From: Bacteroidota bacterium
GTDB lineage: Bacteria; Bacteroidota; JABWAT01
NCBI GenBank assembly: GCA_020161835.1
Contig: JAIUNL010000016.1
Location: forward strand, 1 to 64,000
Direction: 5' to 3'
Length of the DNA: 64,000 nucleotides
Notes under the pieces: generated by a model
Seen by the model: the letters and a program-made list of their open reading frames with translations, nothing else
Database searches by the model: none
What the model was told of the DNA's origin: nothing
Shown here: piece after piece, positions 17,572 to 26,526 of the stretch
How positions within the stretch are numbered: the stretch's first letter is position 1
Layout: every line of letters starts with the position of its first letter
Made by a program: the position numbers and the translations under genes

Positions 17572-18013
17572 TTATCCCAAGTGTTTATTAACTTCATTTG
17601 CTACTTTTCCTCTATCCTGCTCATGTTAAACTGCTTCATGCACACACTTTTTATTAACTGGATTCAAATAGGTTCCTAAAGATTTTGCAACAACCAATGC
17701 GACAGGAATTCCAATTAAATTGTTAAAAAGAAGTGAAACCTGAAACACTGCACCAATTGCAAAAAGCAACCCAAACGGCAAGTAAATGACAATTGCGATG
17801 GTTGAATAAATTTTCCATGCTTTATTTTGGTCAACATTACGATCTGCCACACTTACCATTGCTTTGCCAAATAGCCAAAGCAAAAACTTACCGTAGTCCA
17901 TAAGGCCGAGACCAACAGGGGCGCTACAAAGGTAATTGCTAATAATAAACCAGAATTGCACTTTAAAACCCAAAAAAGCGGAAGTGCCAAAGAATTTTTC
18001 CAAGCGTCTTCCT
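17572..18013 (-). pseudogene. Damaged second copy of the YccF-family gene
   Basis: This stretch matches the yccF gene at 16321-16776 almost end to end. Three lesions are visible. The GTG start has become AGG (18013-18011). The frame is disrupted shortly after the KILWHF start, before the APVGLGLMDYGKF segment. A CAA codon has become TAA (at HEAV, about 17630), cutting off the last 20 residues. The longest remaining frame (17626-18003) still covers the core. This is most simply a tandem duplication followed by decay. Confidence 0.72.
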
Positions 18014-18456
18014 AGCTAAAACCTCCTATTTTTATGAATAGAATCTTTCGTTTTTGTATTCCTCTACCCAGTTTATGAGCAAGGTTCAAATTATTCTCTG
18101 TTTCTTGGAGAAACATAAAATCAAAAATAAACAAGCTAAACATTAAGAAAAGCGACACATAACAGCAATATGATTACAAATATTGTCGTATGTTAATTAT
18201 ATGATCAAAAAAAATAATTTCAGTATTTAAAATCAAACACCGGGTGGTCAATACAGCTCGTTGTGTAACTTGAAGGGGCGGAAGAAATTTAAACTTGTGC
18301 CCACAACATATTGTTTCTGAAAAAGACAAAAGTTATTCCCAATGGGAACATTATGGGTTACATCTGTTCACATCACTTCGGAATATTAAAATACTACCAC
18401 TCTCCCAAGAGGCTTCTATATGAACCCCAAACGTGGGTTGGTGTAACCCCTAAAGT
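18014..18456. other. Intergenic, no feature recognised
   Basis: About 440 AT-rich bases between the yccF pseudogene and the next minus-strand frame. I see no strong hairpin, repeat or short gene. Confidence 0.4.
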
Positions 18457-18873
18457 TTACACCACCAATTGCTGATACTTTTTCTTCGCCCAGTTATATA
18501 ATTTGTACTGTTCGCTGACCAAAAGATCCATCAGACCCAGGTAGTCAGCAGCTGCAAGTTCGATTGAAAAATCAGCACACTTTTTAATCAGCTCGTAAAT
18601 TCCGGAATTATTCCTAATCACAATTTCGTTTTTCATCTCCTTTAATAACCCTGACTGATAAAGGTAACCCGGAAGGGAAGGAGTGTCTGTTTTTGTTTCA
18701 TGTAGAGTTAGATCAAAGGAATTCCGGTGAAACCTTCTAATCGCACGGACTACTTCCAATTCCATCCGACAAAACCAGAAACAAAGCCTTTTCATCTTCA
18801 TCATATCAGATGAAATGTGAATCTCCATTCTTATTTTTAGTTTCCGGTTTGATTGATTTTGAAGCAATTTCAA
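18457..18873 (-). CDS. Hypothetical protein
   Basis: A 138-residue frame; an internal Met at 18828 (MEIHISSDMMKMK) may be the real start. The protein is helical-looking and charged, with a possible Cys-containing core (RLCFWFCRMELEVVRAIRRFH) and a C-terminal ADYLGLMDLLVSEQYKLYNW. No family is recognised. It stands alone at the edge of the gene-poor palindrome region and could be an orphan accessory gene. Confidence 0.4.
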   Translation of the reverse strand: MKLLQNQSNRKLKIRMEIHISSDMMKMKRLCFWFCRMELEVVRAIRRFHRNSFDLTLHETKTDTPSLPGYLYQSGLLKEMKNEIVIRNNSGIYELIKKCADFSIELAAADYLGLMDLLVSEQYKLYNWAKKKYQQLVV

Positions 18874-19416
18874 ATGGGTTCATATTTCCTCTGATCAGGA
18901 TATTTCAATAAATACTTCTAAATATTCCGTTTGATAAGGATTATTTGATCATCAAATTTTTTCTTACGATAGTTTCTTTTTCAGTCTGTACGGAAACAAA
19001 GCAAACACCACTGGCTGAATTATCAATCTGAACCGGATAGTGAATAATCCCTTTTTCTTCTTCAGCCGTTTTCGAGTTAACCAGTTGACCCAGTAAACTA
19101 AAGACAAAAAGGGAATCCCGTGATCAGTTTGACGGAAGGTAGGAGGCGCTATTACGGTTCCAAGGTGATTATCATAAGCCCAGGCAAACCCGGTGTAATC
19201 AGACATTCCTGCTCCCAAACAGTTCTGAACTACATCATTGGTAATGAAGGCATTCTGATTGGGGATACCAACCATGGACCAGAAGAACTTCACTGTAATT
19301 GCAGTGGTTTTACCCAATTTGTTTTGTTTGGGATATGAGGGAAGAGTAGGAAAGTCCGATTTATAAAAACTGAGATTCAGGTTTAATTGAATCCCATCTT
19401 TTTGAAGTTAAACCAA

Positions 19417-20158
19417 AACCGGCACGAGTGCCGGTTCATTTTTTCCGGATTGGCAAGAAAAGAACTAACCTGGTTATTACAACAGGCGTATCCAAAGTTA
19501 CAGTCAATCCCCGGTCTGAAAGTTACCCATACAGGCATTAAAACGTATCGGTGAATGAAGTGAAAAAAAGTGTTTTGAAATGAAATAAAACGAACATTTC
19601 AGAGGCCTTTTTCAGATCTCAGTTTGCATGGATGAAGTAATAAATTCGCAGAATTGAGTTTGTAAAAATTGTCTCAGTCAAGGTAACAGTAAGCGAGCAA
19701 TTGACATCGAATAGTTACGATTTTGGGTAGAGACACACAAAAAAACGCTGTCAGTTGCTCTGTTTTGATTTTTGAAGAACTGAAAAAGCTCAAAAAGGGC
19801 GATTTTAATCATGGAAAAATATGAAAATATTTTTTATCAGGGGGTAAATCGCAGTCAGGGTGTATCTAAATGCGGTTTTGTAAAAAGTGTGTCTCGTCAA
19901 AAAGTGGCTTGAATTATTAAGATTGCAGTTTTCTGCAGACAGAAAGTTAAAAAGTCAGTGAGCTGAAAGGGGAGAGAAAATCATGCAAAAATATCCGGAT
20001 CAGATGAGTTTCAAATTCCTCCTCAATTGCGCATTAATTCCATCAAATTCCTGAGGTAAAGGCTGGTAGGTGACAATGAGAAAAGATGAGAAAAAGTACG
20101 GAACCCATAAACCAATTGTTATGAAAACCCGGTAGAAAAACCGGCACCCGTGCCGGTT
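19417..20158. repeat. Palindrome-bounded noncoding element, copy 2
   Basis: This is the second copy of the element at 11145-11879, bounded by AACCGGCACGAGTGCCGGTT (19417-19436) and AACCGGCACCCGTGCCGGTT (20139-20158). Similarity starts just after the left palindrome (GGATTGGCAAGAAAA) and runs to near the right one (GAGAAAAAGTAC). The block TTGAATTATTAAGATTGCAG and the hairpin after it are identical to copy 1. The stem GAGCAATTGACATCG with CGCTGTCAGTTGCTC keeps pairing: a T-A pair in copy 1 is C-G here, although one neighbouring pair is lost. The element has no reading frame. Confidence 0.75.
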
Positions 20159-20436
20159 TTGTTAAAAATCACCAAACGGACACCATGGTGAAATTCTTTA
20201 CCAGGATTTATTCCCACTAACAGAAGGGTTTTCCATTTCAGGTGTATCCTTTTGGTGTGAAAATGAGCCAGTTTAAAAATCATCTGATGGCGGCACCCAT
20301 TCTTTTTATCACTTTTAACCGTCCATTTATGTGGGTGGTGATAGGTTTACTTGGAATGAACCAGATCCAATAGGAGAAGTGCTCAGAGTAATAGCTTTTG
20401 AGACCAGTCTGGTTTTGCAGTGAAATGGGCTTTCTC

Positions 20437-20456
20437 CACCGGCACTTGTGCCGGTT
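20437..20456. repeat. Palindrome of the AACCGGCAC family
   Basis: CACCGGCACTTGTGCCGGTT, an 18-base core palindrome apart from the central TT. It is followed by GCCTTTTTGTCTTT, which is similar to the flank of the copy at 21661. It lies about 280 bases after the right border of element copy 2. Confidence 0.7.
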
Positions 20457-21660
20457 GCCTTTTTGTCTTTGCAATTGAATTGCATTGGTATTGTTTCTGG
20501 CCATTTGCAAGGAATCTTTGCAGGAACCAACCATTTCACCATGTTTTACCTACCAACCTATCCCAGCCAATGACCCGTCATTTAATACCTTGTTGAAGTT
20601 TCCAATTTGGATTGATCCAGTATTGTCTTTCATGTACTGGTTGTTTCCCTGCATGGGCTAATGGATTAAAAATGGCCATCATTGAGCTTATGCTTTGGTA
20701 GGATTGCCTTCCTTTTCCATTTTTCATTCAACTTTCCACCCAAAATGATGCACTATTACATGCAGATTAAACGGTATAAAAGTAAAAATACCTCTCAGAA
20801 TGGCTTCTAACGCAGAAAACGGCTAGAAATAATTGCGACAGGCGTAAATTCGGCAACATTTTTTCTCTCTTATCTTAGTATTGGTATTTGTATTGGTAAT
20901 TTGAATTGAAAATATCCTAAACTATAACTAGTCTATATTATCCTTTACGAACAGGAGCATATTGGAAGCGGAGAGGTAAGGGAAGTCCAATATTGCACTG
21001 AGAATACCCAAGAAATACGACTGGAAGTGAGAGAGGGGATTGAAGCATATCCCGGTTCAGCTACTGTAAAACAATACAGCGCAGGAGGAGGCACTCTGAT
21101 TCTGATGTTCAATAAAATCCAGTAAATTCAATGGGAAGTGACCAATTTCTGATTTTGGAACCTTCCTTTTCCAGTCAACGACAACGCGCTTGCTCTGTAA
21201 ACTGCCCTCTGCGCCAATCCTAAATACTGAATAAACGTATAGTGGTGTCCATCATATTTTGCCCTTCAGTTGGCCATTCTGTTCGAAATTTGGCTATTCA
21301 CCAAGGGTTAGCCATAAACAACTGAACATAATTACAGCAATTCTATAGTTTTTGACCCCAAAATCCCTGAATTCAGTACCTTTTTGGGTTCCATACTGTA
21401 ATGAGTTGCCAATTTGGATTCCCATGGATCTTTCGTTTAACCAAACGCCATGGCAGCTTGAGTTGTAGAAATGTCCGTGACCAATAGACTGGCCATGGTT
21501 TAATTATCTTTCCTGGGTGGCCACGTATTCTTTTTAGTTTCGACCTGCCAGCGGCGAGGTTGGAGCTTCATGATCGGGCAGCAGATTTAAACCATCCGGA
21601 GAAAAGTTCAACTTTTTTTTGAAGTAACAAGTGTTGGACTCGTTCAAAGGAAGTGTCCAT

Positions 21661-21678
21661 ACCGGCACGCGTGCCGGT
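21661..21678. repeat. Palindrome of the AACCGGCAC family
   Basis: ACCGGCACGCGTGCCGGT, a perfect 18-base palindrome identical in its core to the one at 11145. It is followed by TGCCTTTCTTTTTCCC, a T-rich flank shared with the 20437 copy. Confidence 0.75.
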
Positions 21679-22205
21679 TGCCTTTCTTTTTCCCATTATT
21701 CGGCAATCCGATTGGTCTTGAGTGATCTCTCTGGTTATGGGCTGATTGGAACCGGCAAGAGTGGAAGGTGTCGGGGCATTATTCTTTGCAGAATTTGCTC
21801 TTTTTCCCCAAAATACCGCCCAAAATGGAGCATCTTTCTGTGTCAATTTTCCAAAATACCCCCCAGAATTGATTCTGAAGCACATATCACCAAAAAAAGT
21901 TGTAATACACTGCATTAAATCACCAACTAATCAGTTGTCTTTTAATTCAATAAGACAAGTACTCTTGGATTAATGAATTAGAAGAGATACGATTACGTAT
22001 TAATATCCTATACTAATAACTATACTATATTCGCGCGCGTGAGCGAATTCCACAAACCCAGAGGGAGGAGTACCGGAACCAAAGCAAGGGATCCGATTCC
22101 GGCATGGAGAAAAGCCCGGAATTCCCGCATTGGAAATAAGGAAATTAAAAGGCCGCACGCTCAAAACCTGATTGCTTAGCATAATTGAATGAAAATGAAA
22201 GAGGT

Positions 22206-22380
22206 TCATTTTTTTGTAGTTTCTGGGCACCTCTAAAAACCTCAGCAAATGTCATCCTCTCCAGGGTTCGTTTACAAACCACGGATCCGGTGAACCCTGG
22301 AAACTTGTTGAACCCGTGCTTCAGCTTGGGAGTGGGTTAACGTAGTTCAGCGTAGCTCATCCATTATGAGGTAAAAAAAG
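22206..22380 (-). repeat. Dispersed repeat, copy in minus orientation
   Basis: Reverse-complement similarity to 16930-17045: outer blocks GAGGATGACATTTGCTGAGG and GAACTACGTTAACCC (read on the minus strand) are shared. In the middle this copy has its own inverted repeat, CCAGGGTTC (22261) with GAACCCTGG (22292), instead of the CCCCGAA hairpin. Confidence 0.5.
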
Positions 22381-22698
22381 GTTTTTAGGGAGGCCCTTCT
22401 GCTTTTGAGCAAAGCGACACAAATTTTTCCAAATGGCTATTGTGTTAAAAGGGGCATCTGTGGCAATCCAGACTACTGAATAAACGTATAGTAGTTCTGT
22501 GACCCGTTTTGCCCGCCAGGTGGCAAGTGAGCTCCAAATTTGCCCATTCACCGGGTGTTCACATCTGACACCAAAACATTTTCATGCAATTTTGCGGATT
22601 TCACACCAAAATTACCCGTTTTACTCTGGATTTCTTATCCTGATTGATACCGACTGAGACTCGAACAGGTGTAAACTTTTGGTGTGAATCTGAGCCAC

Positions 22699-22722
22699 AA
22701 AACCGGCACCGGTGCCGGTTTT
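22699..22722. repeat. Longest palindrome of the AACCGGCAC family
   Basis: A perfect 24-base palindrome: the consensus AACCGGCACCGGTGCCGGTT extended by AA and TT on the two sides. It lies about 180 bases before the antitoxin start. With the degenerate copy at 24817 it brackets the AbiE-like gene pair. Confidence 0.75.
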
Positions 22723-22830
22723 GGTTGGACCAGCAATCAAGCAAGCACAAATTATCTGGAAAATTCTTTTCTTTACAGGCCATGATTCCAGCAAGAAGCT
22801 GTACCCAACATTTGCCACTTTCTCAATTTA

Positions 22831-22862
22831 TTGTCATTTGTTTGCTTTTCTTATTATCTTTG
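22831..22862 (+). promoter_or_regulatory. Probable promoter of the AbiE-like pair
   Basis: TATCTTTG at 22855-22862 matches the Bacteroidota -7 element TAnnTTTG. A TTG at 22831-22833 lies 21 bases upstream, in the range for the -33 element. Transcription would start about 30 bases before the ATG at 22899. Confidence 0.45.
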
Positions 22863-22898
22863 AAATTAAAAACAGGACAAAAGTTGGCAAAAAATTGG

Positions 22899-23639
22899 AT
22901 GACTGAACAGGTTAAAAAGGAGTTCAGGGAAAGGGAATCCTTTTCCAGAGAGGAGCTTTTCTCCTTTTTCAGGAAGTTTGAACCTGATCTGAAAGAAACA
23001 ACTTTCAGGTGGAGAATATACGATTTAAAGAACCGGAAAGTAATTACATCCATTTCAAAAAGACTTTTTACACTTATATTTAAGCCGGTATTCAAACCCG
23101 ATAGTGGTGAAATTGAAAGGAACCTCTTTTCAAAAATAGAAAACCGGTTTCCAACTCTTAAATTCTGCGTTTGGTCAACCAAAATCGTCAATGAGTTAAT
23201 GCTTCACATTCCTGCCAGGCCCATTATCATTTTAATGGTTGAGAAGGAAGCGTTAGAACCTGTTTATGACTTTCTTAAGGAACAAAATTTCGGGAATCTT
23301 TTCATTCAACCTGAAGAGAAGGAAATTGAGCGATATATTTTCGAAAGTGAATCAGCAATCATTCTTAACCCTTTGGTTTCAAAATCCCCGATTCAGAAAG
23401 TAAACAGGGTGACAACAACCACACTTGAAAAGCTGATAGTCGATTTGTACTCTGACAAACTCTTATTTGCCTCCTTTCAGGGCAACGAGTTGGCGTACCT
23501 TATCAATACTGCCTTTAACCGCTATTCAATCGACTTTACAAAACTTTTTCACTATGCAAAGAGAAGAAATAAAGAAATTGACCTGTTGCAATTTTTATCA
23601 GATAAGACAGACATCCCAAAGAATATTTTAAATGATTGA
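22899..23639 (+). CDS. AbiEi-like antitoxin
   Basis: The 246-residue protein starts MTEQVKKEFRERESFSREEL. I chose this ATG because it follows the promoter and gives a typical N-terminal winged helix (FRKFEPDLKETTFRWRIYDLKNR, about residues 24-47). The frame is open much further upstream, but that part would translate the palindrome and looks noncoding. The rest (VWSTKIVNELMLHIPARP, then ILNPLVSKSPIQKV) fits the antitoxin family found with AbiEii proteins. Its end overlaps the toxin gene by eight bases. AbiEi antitoxins block the AbiEii enzyme without stable complex formation (type IV) and repress their own promoter, often through inverted repeats. Confidence 0.75.
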   Translation: MTEQVKKEFRERESFSREELFSFFRKFEPDLKETTFRWRIYDLKNRKVITSISKRLFTLIFKPVFKPDSGEIERNLFSKIENRFPTLKFCVWSTKIVNELMLHIPARPIIILMVEKEALEPVYDFLKEQNFGNLFIQPEEKEIERYIFESESAIILNPLVSKSPIQKVNRVTTTTLEKLIVDLYSDKLLFASFQGNELAYLINTAFNRYSIDFTKLFHYAKRRNKEIDLLQFLSDKTDIPKNILND

Positions 23640-24747
23640 CATAACCTCGCTTTCAACTGAGTGGATAACCGGGAAAAGAATACTGTACAGCAAAGATCCC
23701 AGTCTGATGGAAAGCATGATTTTTGCTTTGTATTTGCTGGAACAGTTGGCACTAACAGAATTAGCATTTGTTTTTAAAGGCGGAACGAGTTTAATTCTGT
23801 TGATGAAAGAACCAAAACGATTTTCAGTGGACATCGACATAATTGTCAACCCAGAAATCAACAGAACTAACTTAGAAACCTATTTATCAAAAATAAGTGC
23901 ATCAAGTGCATTTATAAGAATGGAATTGGATGAAAGACGGAGCTATCAGGGAAAAATCCCGAAGGCTCACTACAGGTTCATCTACAATTCAAATTTTCCA
24001 AACCGGAATCAGGAGGGGAAGATAATTTCTAATCCGGAAAGAGAAATATTACTCGATATTCTTTTTGCTGAAAACCACTATCCAACACTAATTGACATTC
24101 CATTGGAAACGGATTGGCTCCTGCAGGTTGGTAACCCTGTAACCATCAAAACACCCGACATTAATTCAATTTTGGGTGATAAGCTTACCGCATTTGCTCC
24201 CAACACGACAGGTGTTCCTTATGGAAAAGGAAAAGAAAAGGAAATTTTGAAGCAACTTTTTGATGTGAGTTGCTTATTTCACCTGGTTACAGATCTTGGA
24301 GTCTTCAAAGCATCATTTCTGGCATCTGCGAAAGGAGAAATCGAATACAGACCTGAAAGAAAAATTGAATCTGTTAATCAGGTTCTGAACGATATCATTG
24401 AAACTGCTTTATTGATCGCAAAAAAGGACGTCCACATGACAATGGACGAGAAGACAAAAGTTAATGAAATCATAAAAGGTATTAACCAATTCCGCAATTT
24501 TGTATTTATGGGAAAATTTAATGTTTTAGAAGCACAGGTTGCAGGTTCAAAAGCTGCGTACCTATCTGCCGTTATCCTGATGGACTATAAAGGGGAGCTC
24601 AGGAGATTCAGTGAAGAATTGCAACTAACTGATTATCTGATTACCAATCCAGACTATAATTTCCTGAACAAAAGACTGAAATTTGTAGCGAAGGGAGAAG
24701 CCCTTTATTATTGGTTTCATACCATTAATTTACTCTTTCCCGCTTAA
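23632..24747 (+). CDS. AbiEii-family nucleotidyltransferase toxin
   Basis: The 371-residue protein carries the nucleotidyltransferase signature of AbiEii: FKGGTSLILLM at residues 48-58, then SVDIDI with Asp67 and Asp69. REILLDILFAE and DINSILGDKLTAFAP follow, corresponding to later conserved motifs. Such toxins modify tRNA or other RNA and cause growth arrest during phage infection, or stabilise plasmids. All catalytic features I can check look intact. The gene overlaps the antitoxin by eight bases, so the pair is translated together. Its location between two CCGGCAC-type palindromes suggests it moved as a unit. Confidence 0.85.
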   Translation: MIDITSLSTEWITGKRILYSKDPSLMESMIFALYLLEQLALTELAFVFKGGTSLILLMKEPKRFSVDIDIIVNPEINRTNLETYLSKISASSAFIRMELDERRSYQGKIPKAHYRFIYNSNFPNRNQEGKIISNPEREILLDILFAENHYPTLIDIPLETDWLLQVGNPVTIKTPDINSILGDKLTAFAPNTTGVPYGKGKEKEILKQLFDVSCLFHLVTDLGVFKASFLASAKGEIEYRPERKIESVNQVLNDIIETALLIAKKDVHMTMDEKTKVNEIIKGINQFRNFVFMGKFNVLEAQVAGSKAAYLSAVILMDYKGELRRFSEELQLTDYLITNPDYNFLNKRLKFVAKGEALYYWFHTINLLFPA

Positions 24748-24816
24748 TAAATAAAGAAACCCCCGAAACCGAACATCTCATTTCGAAAAAATCGAATGAA
24801 AGCTGACATCGCGACA

Positions 24817-24836
24817 CCATTGCACGAGTGCCAGTT
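24817..24836. repeat. Degenerate palindrome of the AACCGGCAC family
   Basis: CCATTGCACGAGTGCCAGTT keeps the GCAC..GTGCC core of the palindrome family but has several substitutions. It lies about 70 bases after the AbiEii stop and marks the right side of that module. Confidence 0.45.
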
Positions 24837-24916
24837 TTGTGTTTTCTAATCTCCCTTTAGTTTTATTTATTGTAAAAGTATGCTACCTTAACTTTCTTTC
24901 AGAAGCAGGAGCCAAC

Positions 24917-25729
24917 ATGATTTCAAAACTAGGGATTTTCATACTTCTTTTTTCCACCGGGACGGCGATTGCTCAATCGGATACCCTTTATTTTGACCTG
25001 CAAAATTCAATGGATGAAGCGGTTGAACTTTCCACGATTTCAGAAATAACCTTTTCAGCCGGATCAGACAGTCTGTTTCTCACCGATACCGGACTGCAAA
25101 AAACAGGCTATCTGCTTTCTGATATTGCCCAACTCTCCTTCGCAAAACCCCCGGGATATACCGTGCCGGTTGAACTGACAACTTTCTCGGGAAGATTTGC
25201 TGATGGTAAAGTCATTTTATCCTGGGCAACCGTCACTGAAACCAATAACTATGGTTTTGAAATTGAAAAGCGGACAGCAGGTTCATGGGCTAAAATTGGA
25301 TTTAAGTCCGGCAAAGGTACATCGAAGGAGCGGATTGACTACCAATTCGATTATCCGACAACGGAATCCAGCCTTCAGTTCAGGCTCAAACAACTCGATA
25401 CAGATGGTTCCTTTACCTATTCTTCAATTCTCTCGGTGGAGTTAAATCCCGTCACTTTTTCCGTGCAGCAAAACTACCCGAATCCGTTCAACCCTTCAAC
25501 AACAATTTCCTATCAATTGCCCCAAAAGGGAAATGTAACCCTGACCGTTTTTGATCTGAACGGAAGGGAAATCACCCAAATTTTTAACGGAGTCGAAGAA
25601 CCCGGCAAACAGGTAAAGGTCTGGAATGGAAAATCTTCTGACGGAAGTATGGTTTCTTCGGGAGTCTATTTTCTAACCATCAAGTATCAGGATAAAGTTC
25701 TGGTCAAGAAAATGGTTTTGGCGAAGTGA
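24917..25729 (+). CDS. Small secreted protein with T9SS-type C-terminal sorting domain
   Basis: The 270-residue protein starts at ATG 24917 after AGCAGGAG and has a signal peptide ending in AIAQ. Residues about 20-80 are a short beta region (two ISEITF/DIAQLSF repeats). Next comes a domain starting PVELTTFSG with SWATVTETNNYGFEIEK, which commonly precedes T9SS signals. The end, QNYPNPFNPSTTISYQLPQK to YQDKVLVKKMVLAK, is a type A sorting domain. Similar small proteins often sit next to FISUMP genes. Here the following gene shares the DSIKVSDI-type N-terminal region. Confidence 0.75.
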   Translation: MISKLGIFILLFSTGTAIAQSDTLYFDLQNSMDEAVELSTISEITFSAGSDSLFLTDTGLQKTGYLLSDIAQLSFAKPPGYTVPVELTTFSGRFADGKVILSWATVTETNNYGFEIEKRTAGSWAKIGFKSGKGTSKERIDYQFDYPTTESSLQFRLKQLDTDGSFTYSSILSVELNPVTFSVQQNYPNPFNPSTTISYQLPQKGNVTLTVFDLNGREITQIFNGVEEPGKQVKVWNGKSSDGSMVSSGVYFLTIKYQDKVLVKKMVLAK

Positions 25730-25758
25730 GAAATTTTAATTATTAGATGGGAAGTCAA

Positions 25759-26514
25759 ATGAAAAAACTAACAATCCTCTCAATTCTGATTCTTTCTGGT
25801 TCCATCTCCTTTTCCCAGACCAAATGGATGGTTACAAACAAAAAATCAGGGGCAGCTGATTCTATCAAGGTTTCTGATATACAGAATATTGTTTTTCGAA
25901 CTGGCGAAAGCGCGGTATCAAATACGGTCACTGACATTGATGGTAACATTTACCACACTGTTAAAATTGGTACCCAAGAATGGACCGTCGAAAATTTAAG
26001 AACAACCCGGTATAATGATGGAACATATATTTCAAATGTAACAAGCAATTCAACTTGGACAACAACCACAACTGAGGCCTTTTGCTATTATGAAAACAAT
26101 GTATCAACGGCACCAATGTATGGGTGTCTTTATAATTGGTACTCAGTAAACACTGGCAAGCTGGCTCCGGTAACGGGTGGGTGGAGGGTTCCAACAGATG
26201 CCGATTGGTCAACACTGGCCACTTTTTTGGGTGGGGCATCTATTGCAGGAGCACCACTTAAATCAAAAATGGGTTGGTCGGCTGGCGGGAATGGTACAGA
26301 TGATTTTGGATTTTTTGCCTTACCAGCAGGTGCAAGAATTCATACTAACGGTTCTTTCGCCTATTTAAGTCAATATGCAAATTGGTGGAGCTCAACTTCA
26401 ATGGATACAGAAACTGCCTGGGACCGATTTACCAGCTTTGAGGACTCAGTATTAACCAGAGGAAATGGTAGTAAAAAACTTGGACTTTCTATTCGTCTTG
26501 TCAGGGACCTTTAA
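25759..26514 (+). CDS. Secreted FISUMP-domain protein
   Basis: The 251-residue protein starts MKKLTILSI; a slightly earlier in-frame ATG at 25747 is less likely. Signal peptide to about residue 19 (SFSQ). A short segment KWMVTNKKSGAADSIKVSDI resembles the T9SS-linked protein just upstream. The FISUMP domain occupies about residues 55-251 (VKIGTQEWTVENLRTTRYND to LSIRLVRDL). Its C-terminal part (FGFFALPAGARIHTNG) differs strongly from its neighbours. It starts 29 bases after the upstream gene and is followed 12 bases later by a similar gene, so the three are probably one operon. Confidence 0.82.
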   Translation: MKKLTILSILILSGSISFSQTKWMVTNKKSGAADSIKVSDIQNIVFRTGESAVSNTVTDIDGNIYHTVKIGTQEWTVENLRTTRYNDGTYISNVTSNSTWTTTTTEAFCYYENNVSTAPMYGCLYNWYSVNTGKLAPVTGGWRVPTDADWSTLATFLGGASIAGAPLKSKMGWSAGGNGTDDFGFFALPAGARIHTNGSFAYLSQYANWWSSTSMDTETAWDRFTSFEDSVLTRGNGSKKLGLSIRLVRDL

Positions 26515-26526
26515 AAATAATCTATT

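Larger units (their letters stand above)
20159..22640. other. Gene-poor mosaic of palindromes and short repeats
   Basis: About 2.5 kb without a supported gene. It contains palindromes at 20437-20456 and 21661-21678, and pieces shared between its segments. TACTGAATAAACGTATAGT occurs at 21225 and 22474 with about 100 bases of weaker similarity after it. An AGGTGTA..CTTTTGGTGTGAA block occurs at 20240 and 22667. Short frames here read across the palindromes and look accidental. The stretch behaves like a collection of decayed cassettes. Confidence 0.55.

Noticed and set aside
18964-19317. Minus-strand frame of 117 codons next to element copy 2
   Set aside because: A plus-strand frame overlaps it, composition is irregular, and no domain or start signal supports either.
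20159-22640. Several minus-strand and plus-strand frames of 60-115 codons (for example 21568-21915)
   Set aside because: They read through palindromes, lack ribosome binding sites and domains, and overlap each other on both strands.
22644-22898. Upstream extension of the AbiEi-like frame
   Set aside because: It would translate the 24-base palindrome and the promoter; the ATG at 22899 gives the family-like N-terminus.
19417-24836. Integron cassette array with attC sites
   Set aside because: No integrase gene and no attC-type imperfect core sites were seen; the palindromes are too symmetrical. Only the cassette-like layout remains.
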